This document shows, piece after piece, positions 1 to 6,438 of a stretch of DNA of 11,645 nucleotides (its first letter is position 1; each line of letters opens with the position of its first letter). A program made the position numbers and the translations under genes. The notes below the pieces were generated by a model. The model was not told where the DNA came from and did no database searches. It was given only the letters and a program-made list of their open reading frames with translations. Origin of the DNA: Acidimicrobiaceae bacterium (GTDB lineage: Bacteria > Actinomycetota > Acidimicrobiia > Acidimicrobiales > Palsa-688); NCBI GenBank assembly GCA_003158835.1, contig PMLI01000260.1:280-11924 (forward strand). Direction: 5' to 3'.

Positions 1-1
1 G

Positions 2-424
2 GACATTCGAGTCGACGTCTACCGATCCACGGGCCACGGTGGCCAATCGGTCAACACGACCGACTCGGCCGTCAGGGTCACCCATCTGCCCACCGGGATC
101 GTCGTCTCCATGCAGGACGAAAAAAGCCAGATCCAGAACCGCGCCAAGGCCATGCAGGTCTTGAGGGCCCGCCTGCTGAAAGCAGAGCAGGACCGCCAGG
201 CGGCCGAGCTGTCCATAGCGCGTCGGAGCCAGGTCGGGGGTGGGGGGCGCTCGGAAAAGATACGGACCTACAACTACAAGGAAAACCGCGTCACCGACCA
301 TCGCATCAACCTCACTCTCTACAAGCTGGACAGGGTGCTGCTGGGTGAACTGGACGAAATCGTCGATGCCCTGATGGCTGAGGAACGTGCTCGCCAGCTC
401 GAGGGCGCCACCGGTCTTGGGTGA
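2..424 (+). CDS. prfA: Peptide chain release factor 1 (RF1), C-terminal part
   Basis: RF1 recognises UAA and UAG in the ribosomal A site and triggers peptide release. Only the last 140 codons are present; the 5' end lies before the window. The visible part starts just before the GGQ catalytic loop (bases 38-46), followed by the family blocks SVNTTDSAVRVTHLPTGIVV, EKSQIQNRAKAM and, near the end, SEKIRTYNYKENRVTDHR. The tripeptide anticodon domain lies upstream and is not seen. The residue before GGQ is His (GHGGQ), where the sequences I recall have Pro or Ala. The stop codon TGA (422-424) overlaps the GTG start of prmC, whose product methylates the Gln of GGQ, so enzyme and substrate are translationally coupled. 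Class II RF2 is less likely because the SVNTTDSAVR and RTYN blocks are RF1-like. Confidence 0.96.
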   Translation, partial: DIRVDVYRSTGHGGQSVNTTDSAVRVTHLPTGIVVSMQDEKSQIQNRAKAMQVLRARLLKAEQDRQAAELSIARRSQVGGGGRSEKIRTYNYKENRVTDHRINLTLYKLDRVLLGELDEIVDALMAEERARQLEGATGLG

Positions 425-1260
425 CCTGGCGCCACCTCTACCTGGAGGCGCTGGGGCGCCTCTCTGACCGGCACGCGGCCCGTTGGTTTGTGGAGGAGGC
501 TTCCGGGGGGAGCTGGCCGGCGGTGCTGGACGAGCCGGTACCAACCCGGGGCGAGAAGGCCTTTTGCTCCATGGTGGCGCGCCGCGAAGCGGGGGAGCCG
601 GTCCAGTACGTTCTCGGCCACTGGGCCTTTCGCCGGCTCGACCTCATGGTCGACCGCCGCGTGCTCATACCCCGGCCGGAAACAGAAGTGGTGGTCGAGG
701 TGGCTCTGGGGGAGCTGGCCCGATTGTCGGTGCCGCCCCTGGTCGCCGACCTGGGCACGGGATCGGGCGCGATCGCCCTTTCCATCGTTACCGAGTGTGC
801 CGGAGCAGAGGTCTGGGCGACCGATCTGTCCGAAGACGCCCTGGCCGTGGCTTCGGCCAACCTGGCCGGCCTGGGCGCGAGGGCGGCCGGAAGGGCTCGG
901 CTCGTGCACGGTAGCTGGTGGCACGCCCTCCCTGAGGGGTTGAAGGGGGCGCTCGACCTGGCTGTGAGTAATCCCCCGTACGTGGCCGAGAGCGAGCTCG
1001 CCTCCCTGCCCTCCGAAATTTCCAGATGGGAGCCGCTCCAAGCCCTCATCGCCGGCCCCAGCGGGCTGGAAGCGCTGAGAGCCATAACCGCCGAGGCTCT
1101 GGGGTGGCTGGCGCCAAGTTCGGCTCTTGTGGCCGAGATCGCCCCCCATCAGGACCGGGCGGCGGTCGAGCTGGCGTACTCGGCCGGCTTCGCCGAGGCC
1201 TTCGTTAAGCCTGACCTGACGGGCCGGCCCCGGGTACTCGTCGCCCGCCGCCGTACCTGA
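421..1260 (+). CDS. prmC: Release factor glutamine N5-methyltransferase PrmC (HemK)
   Basis: This SAM-dependent methyltransferase modifies the Gln of the GGQ motif in release factors, which speeds termination. The 279-residue product is of normal length. An N-terminal helical substrate-binding domain (about 1-75) leads into the characteristic LIPRPETE segment, then the Rossmann fold with the SAM-binding motif DLGTGSGA (from D110) and the catalytic/Gln-binding NPPY (N184-Y187). The GTG start at 421 overlaps the prfA stop as GTGA, a classic termination-reinitiation arrangement; no independent Shine-Dalgarno site is evident. A 57-base gap follows before the next gene. NPPY alone occurs in other N-methyltransferases, but the adjacent prfA and the PRPETE block make PrmC secure. 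Confidence 0.96.
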   Translation: MTWRHLYLEALGRLSDRHAARWFVEEASGGSWPAVLDEPVPTRGEKAFCSMVARREAGEPVQYVLGHWAFRRLDLMVDRRVLIPRPETEVVVEVALGELARLSVPPLVADLGTGSGAIALSIVTECAGAEVWATDLSEDALAVASANLAGLGARAAGRARLVHGSWWHALPEGLKGALDLAVSNPPYVAESELASLPSEISRWEPLQALIAGPSGLEALRAITAEALGWLAPSSALVAEIAPHQDRAAVELAYSAGFAEAFVKPDLTGRPRVLVARRRT

Positions 1261-1317
1261 GACCCAGGCCGGAGGCGGGGCCATATCCCGGTGCGGTCGG
1301 GCTAGCGTTGCTCCCAC

Positions 1318-1941
1318 ATGCCCACTGTCGGCGCCCGTGGTGACCCCCCGCCGGCGACTGCGGTCGCCCTGGCCGTCGACGCGCTTTCCGGCGGCGACAT
1401 CATCGGCCTGCCGACAGACACGGTATATGGCCTGGCCGCCGACCCCTTCCACACCGGTGCGGCCGACCGCCTTTTCCGCCTCAAGGGTAGATCGCGCTGC
1501 GTCGAGCTCCCCGTGCTCGTGGCGGGCGAGGAACAGGCTCTTTCGTTGTGCACCGCTGTCCCTCGTCAGGGCCGTCGCTTGATGGAGCTCTACTGGCCCG
1601 GACCGCTAACTCTGGTGCTGCCGCGGCGGCCCGATCTCGATGCCGACCTGGGCGAGGAGGACGCCACCATCGGCATCCGCTGTCCTGCCCACCCGGTGCC
1701 GCTCGCCATATGCGCCAAGATGGGACCGATCGCCACCACCAGCGCCAACCGCCACCGCGAGCCCGCCCTCACTACGGCTGAGGGAGTGACGAAGGCCTTC
1801 GGGGCCGAGATCGCCCTGGTTCTGGACGGCGGTACGTGCGACCGATTGCCGTCGAGCGTGGTCGACTGCACCGGGGGCGAGCCGAAAGTCCTGAGGGAGG
1901 GCCGGATATCTAGGGCGGAGATCCGGGCCGCCCTCGCCTGA
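1318..1941 (+). CDS. tsaC: Threonylcarbamoyl-AMP synthase (TsaC/Sua5/YrdC family)
   Basis: The family condenses threonine, bicarbonate and ATP to threonylcarbamoyl-AMP, the first step of t6A37 modification in ANN-decoding tRNAs. The 207-residue protein carries the YrdC fold: PTDTVYGL (P32-L39), KGR (K56-R58), YWPGPLTLVL, IGIRCPAHP and TSAN (ending N144), then a C-terminal SSVVDCTGG/VLREGRIS block. It lacks the extra C-terminal Sua5 domain, so it is the short TsaC type. The segment after KGR reads SRCVELPVLV, without the prolines I expect there (KGRPxxxPLPVL). The ATG at 1318 is the first start after the in-frame stop at 1303-1305, so it is well fixed. There is no Shine-Dalgarno; a TAGCGT box 9 bases upstream could serve a leaderless transcript, but no -35 is visible. 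Its place after prmC matches mycobacterial gene order. Confidence 0.93.
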   Translation: MPTVGARGDPPPATAVALAVDALSGGDIIGLPTDTVYGLAADPFHTGAADRLFRLKGRSRCVELPVLVAGEEQALSLCTAVPRQGRRLMELYWPGPLTLVLPRRPDLDADLGEEDATIGIRCPAHPVPLAICAKMGPIATTSANRHREPALTTAEGVTKAFGAEIALVLDGGTCDRLPSSVVDCTGGEPKVLREGRISRAEIRAALA

Positions 1942-1973
1942 GGCCCGTACCGCCATTTCCGGGGCCGGGGACG

Positions 1974-1994
1974 TTGGTCCCGAGGGCAGACCAA
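1974..1994. repeat. Inverted repeat overlapping the glyA -35 box
   Basis: TTGGTC (1974-1979) and GACCAA (1989-1994) are exact reverse complements, 9 bases apart. The left arm is the predicted -35 hexamer and the right arm ends 3 bases before the -10 box. That position suits an operator; with a start near 2011 it would not be transcribed, so an RNA hairpin is less likely. A 6-base arm can arise by chance. Confidence 0.4.
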
Positions 1995-2003
1995 GGGTAG
2001 GCT
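1974..2003 (+). promoter_or_regulatory. Likely promoter of glyA
   Basis: TTGGTC (1974-1979) and TAGGCT (1998-2003) are separated by 18 bases and match the actinobacterial sigma-70-type consensus (TTGnnn / TAnnnT). The expected transcription start, about 7 bases past the -10 box, falls near 2010-2011, on or after the candidate GTG starts of glyA, so the mRNA may be leaderless. Prediction by eye only. Confidence 0.5.
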
Positions 2004-2004
2004 C

Positions 2005-3240
2005 GTGCTGGTGCAAGCCGACAGTGAGCTTTTCGCCATCATCGAGGACGAAAACGAGCGCCAGAACACCACCCTCCAGCTGATCGCCTCGGAGAATTTC
2101 GCCTCCCGGGCGGTCATGGCGGCTACGGGGTCGGTGCTGACAAACAAGTACTCGGAGGGATATCCGGGCAAGCGCTATTACGGTGGCAACTCGGTCGTAG
2201 ACAGAGCAGAAGACCTGGCCCGCCGACGGGCGTGCCAACTCTTCGGAGCAGAGCACGCCAATGTGCAACCCCACTCGGGGGCCAATGCCAATCTGGCTGC
2301 CTACTTCGCCGTGCTGGAGCCGGGGGACACCGTCCTGGGCATGCGCTTGGACCAGGGTGGCCACCTGACCCACGGCTCGCCGGTCAATGCCAGCGGGCGC
2401 CTGTACAAGTTCGTCGGCTACGGCGTGCGCGAGAGCGACGAGCGCATCGACTTTGACGCCCTGGCCGACCTGGCCAAGCGGTACCGGCCCAAACTGATCG
2501 TCGCCGGGGCCACCGCTTACTCCCGGGTCATCGAGCCTGAGCCCCTGAGGCGGATCGCCGACTCCGTAGGCGCACTGCTGCTCTTCGACGCCGCCCACAT
2601 CGCCGGGCTGATAGCAGGCGGCGTCCACCCCAATCCCGTGCCGTTCTCCGACATCGTCACCTTCACCACCCACAAGACGCTGCGGGGGCCCCGAGGCGGG
2701 TGCATCGTCTGCCGGGAGGGTTTGGCCCAGGCCATCGACAAGGCGGTCTTCCCTGGGCTCCAGGGCGGCCCCCTGGAACACGTCATCGCGGCCAAAGCGG
2801 TCGCTTTTCACGAGGCCATGCAGCCCGAGTTCAAGCAGTACGCGGCGCAGATCGTGCGCAACGCCCGGTCCCTGGCGGGGGCGCTGGCGGAGGAGGGCTT
2901 CCGTATCGTCTCGGGCGGGACCGACAACCACTTGATGCTGGTGGACCTACGCAGCTTCGACCCCGACCTCACCGGCAAGGTAGCCCAGGAGGCGCTGGAC
3001 AAGGCTGGCATCACCCTCAACCGCAACCAGATCCCCGGGGACCCCAGGTCGCCCTTCGTCACCAGCGGTGTGCGCATCGGCACGGCTGCCGCCACCACGG
3101 CCGGGATGCGAGAAACCGAGATGACCGAGATCGCCACGCTGGTCCGCCGGGCGCTGGCCGCCCCGGGCGACGACCTCGTAAGCGCCGCGGTGCGTGAGGA
3201 GGTGGCAACGCTTTGTTCCAGGTTCGTGCCTTACCCGTGA
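2005..3240 (+). CDS. glyA: Serine hydroxymethyltransferase
   Basis: A PLP enzyme interconverting serine + tetrahydrofolate with glycine + 5,10-methylene-THF, the main one-carbon source. The 411-residue length is typical. Visible blocks are LIASENF, NKYSEGYPGKRYYGG, the FGAEHANVQPHSGANANLA segment, DAAHIAGL (PLP-ring Asp195), and FTTHKTLRGPRGG with the Schiff-base Lys224, then NRNQIPGDPRSPFVTSGVRIGT near the C-terminus. Start choice: GTG 2005 and GTG 2011 are both in frame; the -10 box TAGGCT ends at 2003, so 2011 would fit a leaderless start and shorten the protein by two residues. No Shine-Dalgarno is seen. The gene is absent at this place in the M. tuberculosis order I recall, so it is an insertion or retained neighbour in this lineage. 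Function is secure. Confidence 0.97.
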   Translation: MLVQADSELFAIIEDENERQNTTLQLIASENFASRAVMAATGSVLTNKYSEGYPGKRYYGGNSVVDRAEDLARRRACQLFGAEHANVQPHSGANANLAAYFAVLEPGDTVLGMRLDQGGHLTHGSPVNASGRLYKFVGYGVRESDERIDFDALADLAKRYRPKLIVAGATAYSRVIEPEPLRRIADSVGALLLFDAAHIAGLIAGGVHPNPVPFSDIVTFTTHKTLRGPRGGCIVCREGLAQAIDKAVFPGLQGGPLEHVIAAKAVAFHEAMQPEFKQYAAQIVRNARSLAGALAEEGFRIVSGGTDNHLMLVDLRSFDPDLTGKVAQEALDKAGITLNRNQIPGDPRSPFVTSGVRIGTAAATTAGMRETEMTEIATLVRRALAAPGDDLVSAAVREEVATLCSRFVPYP

Positions 3241-3247
3241 GCGAGGC

Positions 3248-3268
3248 GCCGGGCATCTGAAGCCCGGC
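3248..3268 (+). terminator. GC-rich hairpin after glyA (terminator-like)
   Basis: GCCGGGC (3248-3254) and GCCCGGC (3262-3268) form a perfect 7-bp stem with a 7-base loop, starting 7 bases after the glyA stop. There is no immediate U-run; six T's occur 22 bases later. It could be an actinobacterial tail-less terminator, a 3'-end stabiliser, or part of an alternative structure with the next hairpin. Confidence 0.45.
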
Positions 3269-3296
3269 ACCTCCACCGCTGGGAGAGCCGTTTTTT
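3266..3296 (+). terminator. Alternative hairpin plus T-run over the wecA ribosome-binding site
   Basis: GGC (3266-3268) and CTCC (3271-3274) can pair with GGAG (3282-3285) and GCC (3287-3289), with a small internal mismatch, followed by G and six T's (3291-3296). The stem uses the same GGC as the right arm of the preceding hairpin, so both cannot form together. It also covers the GGGAGAG Shine-Dalgarno of the next gene, whose TTG start lies at the end of the T-run. The stem is weak and this reading is speculative. Confidence 0.25.
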
Positions 3297-4614
3297 GATC
3301 CGCTTCAGGGAGTACATCATCGTCTTCGTCGTGGCCGCCCTGGTCACGTGGTTGGCGACGTTTGCCGTGCGCTCCTTGGCGAGGCGCCATTCGCTTCTCG
3401 TCATGCCGGACGAGCGGCGGGTGCACGAACGCCCCACGCCTACCGCGGGCGGGACGGCGATGTACCTGGGGCTACTGGTGGCCATGGCGGTCGCATCGCA
3501 GTTGCACGCCTTCGCGCCGGTCTTCAGAGGCAGCTCCGCCCCGCTGGGCGTCGTGCTGGCCGCGACGGTGATCTTCGCGGTCGGCCTTTCTGACGACTTG
3601 CGCGAGATGTCGCCGCCGGCCAAGCTCGCCGGCCAGGTACTGGCGGGTACGGTGCTCTACTTCTTCGGCGTCGACATGCTCTTCTTCCATGTCCCGCTGG
3701 CGCAGACGACGGTGGTCCTGAGCCCCGACCTCGCCGCCCTGGCCACGGTCCTCTGGGTGGCGGTCATGGCCAATTCGGTCAACTTCATAGATGGCCTGGA
3801 CGGCCTGGCCGCTGGCATCGTCGCCATCGGGGCCGGGGCCTTTTTCGTCTATGCCCACCAGCTCGGCGACATCGATAACATCGCTCCCGGCAACGCCGGG
3901 CCCCTCATCGCTGTGATCGCGGTCGGTCTGTGTGTGGGCTTCCTGCCCCACAACTTCTACCCGGCCAAGATCTTCATGGGGGACGCCGGAGCGATGTTAT
4001 TGGGAGTTCTCGTGGCAGCCTCGACGATGTCGGTGGTGGGCCAGGACCCTTACGAGTTCAGTGGCCGGACGTACTTCCTTTTCGCCCCGATCATCATCCC
4101 GTTCTTCATCCTCTGCATTCCCATCCTGGACACGTTTTTCGCCATCGTCCGCCGAGCGGGCCAGCGGACCAGCCCCGCCGTCGCCGACCTCAACCACCTG
4201 CACCACCGCCTCATGCGGCTGGGCCACGGCCACCGCGCCGCTGTCGTCATCCTGTGGGCGTGGACGGCGCTGCTCTCGGGGCTGGTGCTCTGGCCCGGGA
4301 TCACCGACTCCCATAACGAGATCCCGCCCATTGCCGTAGGAGCCCTGTCCATCGTCCTCTACACTCTCTTCGCCCCCCGAGGACGCTCCAGTGGCCCCAA
4401 CGGTGACCACGAGCCCGCGCCCGGCCCGGGCACGACCGTGGGCAGTGGCAACGGCAACGGCACCGCTGCCAAGCGTCCGTCCGGCACAAATGGTCACGTG
4501 GCCGGGGTCAAACCCGGCCCTGAGCACACTCCCGCCGCAGTCCGACATCGGGCCCGCATTCTTCCTCCCGCCGGCTCGGCCGAGCGGCCCGAGCACACTT
4601 TGGGTGGGAACTGA
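3295..4614 (+). CDS. wecA: WecA/TagO-family polyprenyl-phosphate GlcNAc-1-phosphate transferase
   Basis: An integral membrane enzyme of the MraY/WecA superfamily that transfers a sugar-1-phosphate (probably GlcNAc-1-P) from a UDP-sugar to polyprenyl phosphate, starting a cell-wall polymer such as arabinogalactan linker or teichoic acid. About ten hydrophobic segments span residues 5-360. Key motifs: Mg-binding DD (D100-D101), NFIDGLDGL (N163-L171), FMGDAGAM (D230) and the WecA-type HHR (H303-R305) cytoplasmic loop, which argues against MraY. Residues from about 365 to 439 are a Gly/Pro/Asn-rich, hydrophilic, probably disordered tail. The TTG start at 3295 is supported by GGGAGAG (3281-3287) 7 bases upstream. 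In M. tuberculosis the homologue (Rv1302) also sits immediately upstream of the atp operon. The exact sugar and lipid carrier cannot be read from the sequence. Confidence 0.92.
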   Translation: MIRFREYIIVFVVAALVTWLATFAVRSLARRHSLLVMPDERRVHERPTPTAGGTAMYLGLLVAMAVASQLHAFAPVFRGSSAPLGVVLAATVIFAVGLSDDLREMSPPAKLAGQVLAGTVLYFFGVDMLFFHVPLAQTTVVLSPDLAALATVLWVAVMANSVNFIDGLDGLAAGIVAIGAGAFFVYAHQLGDIDNIAPGNAGPLIAVIAVGLCVGFLPHNFYPAKIFMGDAGAMLLGVLVAASTMSVVGQDPYEFSGRTYFLFAPIIIPFFILCIPILDTFFAIVRRAGQRTSPAVADLNHLHHRLMRLGHGHRAAVVILWAWTALLSGLVLWPGITDSHNEIPPIAVGALSIVLYTLFAPRGRSSGPNGDHEPAPGPGTTVGSGNGNGTAAKRPSGTNGHVAGVKPGPEHTPAAVRHRARILPPAGSAERPEHTLGGN

Positions 4615-4672
4615 GCGACAGCCGGGCGCCGTCCGGGCTCGGGAGGGACGGGAAAGAAAGTCGCCCCCGGAG

Positions 4673-4702
4673 TTGCAGCGTTACGGAAGTGTTCCGTAGC
4701 CT
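4673..4702 (+). promoter_or_regulatory. Likely main promoter of the atp operon
   Basis: TTGCAG (4673-4678) and TAGCCT (4697-4702) lie 18 bases apart, a good actinobacterial housekeeping promoter. The predicted start is near 4709-4710, giving a leader of about 58 bases before the first ATG at 4768. It sits in the 153-base gap after wecA, the longest non-coding gap in the window, which supports an independent atp transcription unit. Prediction by eye. Confidence 0.6.
4682..4698. promoter_or_regulatory. 17-bp perfect palindrome in the atp promoter spacer (operator candidate)
   Basis: TACGGAAGTGTTCCGTA consists of 7-base arms that are exact reverse complements around a 3-base centre. It fills the spacer between the -35 and -10 boxes and covers the first two bases of the -10 box. 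A dimeric helix-turn-helix repressor bound here would block RNA polymerase. The size and symmetry resemble TetR-type operators in general, but I cannot name a regulator. Confidence 0.55.
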
Positions 4703-4767
4703 GGCCGGAGTGGGCGTGAGCGGTAAGGTGCTGCTGGGATGGCACGTCGGCGCGACCTGCGATTGGC

Positions 4768-5013
4768 ATGGCTATGAGCGCCCCGGGCCCGGACAGGGAG
4801 CCGGCGGAGCGGGAGCCGGACGGGTACCCCGGACCGATGGCGTACGCCGGGATCGGCATGCTGGGCGCAGTGTGCCTGGGTGTGGGAGGCGTGCTCGGGT
4901 GGTTCGCCGACTCGGCCCTGGGGACCTTGCCCCTGTTCCTTCTGACCGGGCTGGTAGCCGGTGCCGGCGCCGGTGTGCTGGGGGCCAGGGCCGAACTGCG
5001 CCGCTACCGCTGA
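4768..5013 (+). CDS. atpZ: AtpZ-like small membrane protein of the ATP synthase operon
   Basis: An 81-residue protein with a charged, Pro-rich N-terminus (1-25) and two hydrophobic helices (about 26-46 and 53-73), joined by a short loop with D48 and LGTLP (51-55), and ending in a basic ARAELRRYR tail. This matches the AtpZ/AtpI accessory family (two-helix 'F0F1 ATPase subunit, putative Ca2+/Mg2+ transporter'), whose members help Fo or c-ring assembly or Mg2+ supply; the exact role is not settled. It is the first gene behind the predicted atp promoter. ATG 4768 and ATG 4774 are both possible; an in-frame stop at 4717 excludes a much longer form, and neither start has a strong Shine-Dalgarno. 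The assignment rests on topology and context more than on many conserved residues. Confidence 0.75.
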   Translation: MAMSAPGPDREPAEREPDGYPGPMAYAGIGMLGAVCLGVGGVLGWFADSALGTLPLFLLTGLVAGAGAGVLGARAELRRYR

Positions 5014-5062
5014 CCGGCTCGATCGCACATATTGGGGCTGGTGGCGGAGCGTGGTGCCCAAC

Positions 5063-5075
5063 CCATGTAACATGG
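5063..5075. repeat. 13-bp palindrome CCATGTAACATGG upstream of atpI
   Basis: CCATGT and ACATGG are perfect reverse complements around a single central A. The palindrome contains TAACAT (5068-5073), a good -10-like hexamer, but no -35 is visible 16-19 bases upstream. It lies in the 126-base gap between the atpZ-like gene and atpI and could be a second operator or an internal promoter element. Nothing else recognisable is seen in the gap. Confidence 0.35.
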
Positions 5076-5139
5076 CGTGTCCGTGTGAGCATGCGTTAAG
5101 CCGCCTAGCCGATCGCTTGCCACTGATGGGACCTTCTTA

Positions 5140-5670
5140 ATGTTTACCGATTTCCCCGTCCTCTACGTCGACGTCATCGTGCGGCGCACCATTGTCTCGT
5201 GCGCAGCGTTGGCCGTCGTCGCCTTGGCCGCAGGCGTGTTGCTGGACCAGCCTCTGGCCGGCGCCGGAGTGCTCCTGGGCCTGGCCGGGGCTACGGTCAA
5301 CCATCGGCTCTTCCAGGTCTCGACGGCCCGCTACAGCAACGCCGACGGTCATCTCGATCGCAAGCCCTATGCCGGCAGTGTCGCCGCCCGGCTTGGCGCT
5401 CTGACGGTCATCGCGTTTGCTTTGCTCTTTCTGGTCCGCCCGATGGGCTTCGGGATGGTGGGCGGCCTGGTCGCGTTCCAGTTCTTGTTGATGGCCAACG
5501 CCTTCGGAGCGCTGTGGCGCTACCAGCGGGCGCAGCTGGCGGGCCTGGCCCCGGCCCGGTCCGTCGACGCCCCGAGCCACCTGGTGGGCAGCGCCGGCTC
5601 GCCCGCTCCGGGTGAGGGTAACCAGCCGGGCGGGCCGGCGGGCAACGACACAGGCCGCGCCCGTGGCTAG
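5140..5670 (+). CDS. atpI: AtpI-like membrane protein (ATP synthase subunit I family)
   Basis: A 176-residue protein with four predicted membrane helices (about 17-36, 38-57, 82-102 and 105-125) and a Pro/Gly/Asn-rich hydrophilic tail (126-176). The topology, size and position directly before atpB match AtpI, a non-structural protein that assists c-ring assembly in several bacteria; the corresponding M. tuberculosis gene is Rv1303. Conserved-looking features are NHRLFQ after helix 2 and the charged segment between helices 2 and 3. AtpI sequences are poorly conserved, so the call leans on context. The ATG at 5140 is preceded only by a weak GGGA. The tail may have been extended over the start of atpB: the TAG stop (5668-5670) overlaps the preferred atpB GTG by 8 bases. 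Confidence 0.8.
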   Translation: MFTDFPVLYVDVIVRRTIVSCAALAVVALAAGVLLDQPLAGAGVLLGLAGATVNHRLFQVSTARYSNADGHLDRKPYAGSVAARLGALTVIAFALLFLVRPMGFGMVGGLVAFQFLLMANAFGALWRYQRAQLAGLAPARSVDAPSHLVGSAGSPAPGEGNQPGGPAGNDTGRARG

Positions 5671-6406
5671 CGGTTTGGCGCCGCGTCTGGTCGCCATAAA
5701 CATACCGGTGGGCGACCACGTGACTTGGCGCGTGGCCGGGCTCAGCTTCGACGCCGACACCGTCTGGACCAGCCTGATCGCCTGTGCGGCCGTGCTCGGC
5801 CTGGGCTTTTACCTGCGCAGCAAGGTCACCGCAGCCGTCCCCGGCAAAGTGCAGCTGTTCTGGGAGGTAGTAGTCGGCTGGGTGGCTGACCAGGTCGAGG
5901 CCGGTCTGGGCAAGCGCTACCGCCACGTCGTCCCTCTCGCCGTCACCATCTTCATGCTCGTTCTGGCGGCCAACTGGGTCGAGCTGCTCCCAGGCCTGTG
6001 GCACAACACCGATTACCTGCCTTCGCCCACCGCCGACGTCAACCTGACCTACGCATTGGGCGCCACGGTCTTCGTGCTCACAAACGGGGCCAGTATCCGG
6101 GCCAAGGGCCTGGGCGGGTACATCAAGGCGTTTTTTGCCCCGCCCCGCTGGCTGGCGCCGATCCGCGCCCTCGAAGAGCTGATGAAACCCGTAACCCTGG
6201 CGTTGCGGCTTTTCGGTAACCTGTTTTCCGGCGGCATCATGATCGCGCTCCTGCTGGCGATCCCTATTTACTTCTTCCCCGCCACCATTGTTTTCAGCGT
6301 GGTCTGGAAGCTGTTCGACATGTTTATCGGCGTCATCCAAGCGTTTATTTTTGCCTTGTTGACGATCCTCTATTACCAGTTCGCAGTGGCATCAGAAGGC
6401 CACTGA
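5663..6406 (+). CDS. atpB: ATP synthase Fo subunit a
   Basis: Subunit a forms the two proton half-channels next to the c-ring. The 247-residue product has about five to six membrane helices. The essential stator arginine is R182 in the block ALRLFGNLFSGG, preceded by ELMKPVTL; the C-terminal FIGVIQAFIFALLTILYY block is also typical, as is NWVELLPG in the first half. I chose GTG 5663 because it gives the usual short N-terminus (MASGLAPRLVAINIPVGDH); the frame stays open to a GTG at 5612, but that would add 17 Arg/Ala-rich residues entirely inside atpI. Overlap with atpI by 8 bases suggests translational coupling. A 38-base gap with a strong ribosome-binding site separates it from atpE. Confidence 0.95.
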   Translation: MASGLAPRLVAINIPVGDHVTWRVAGLSFDADTVWTSLIACAAVLGLGFYLRSKVTAAVPGKVQLFWEVVVGWVADQVEAGLGKRYRHVVPLAVTIFMLVLAANWVELLPGLWHNTDYLPSPTADVNLTYALGATVFVLTNGASIRAKGLGGYIKAFFAPPRWLAPIRALEELMKPVTLALRLFGNLFSGGIMIALLLAIPIYFFPATIVFSVVWKLFDMFIGVIQAFIFALLTILYYQFAVASEGH

Positions 6407-6433
6407 GCTCAAACCAGAAAATGCAAACGGAAC

Positions 6434-6438
6434 AGGAG
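6434..6438 (+). promoter_or_regulatory. Strong Shine-Dalgarno site of atpE
   Basis: AGGAG lies 6 bases before the atpE ATG, in a notably AT-rich 38-base gap (6407-6444) with several A-runs. It is one of the two best ribosome-binding sites here, and fits the need for roughly ten c subunits per complex. Confidence 0.7.

Noticed and set aside
1303..1308. TAGCGT as a promoter for tsaC
   Set aside because: Spacing to ATG is possible for a leaderless start, but no -35 box is visible, so not listed as a feature.
319..1452. Long antisense open frame over prmC and tsaC
   Set aside because: Opposite a well-identified gene; composition is Gly/Arg/His/Pro-rich shadow coding typical of GC-rich DNA, with no recognisable domain.
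1606..2931. 441-codon antisense open frame over tsaC and glyA
   Set aside because: Fully antisense to conserved coding sequence and without family motifs; explained by GC-rich third positions.
4710..5099. Leaderless frame starting at GTG 4710, 7 bases after the -10 box
   Set aside because: Position is tempting, but the product is a Gly/Arg/Pro-rich shadow of the atpZ-like gene with no plausible fold.
5612..5662. N-terminal extension of atpB to GTG 5612
   Set aside because: Lies wholly in the atpI tail, has no ribosome-binding site and adds residues unlike subunit a.
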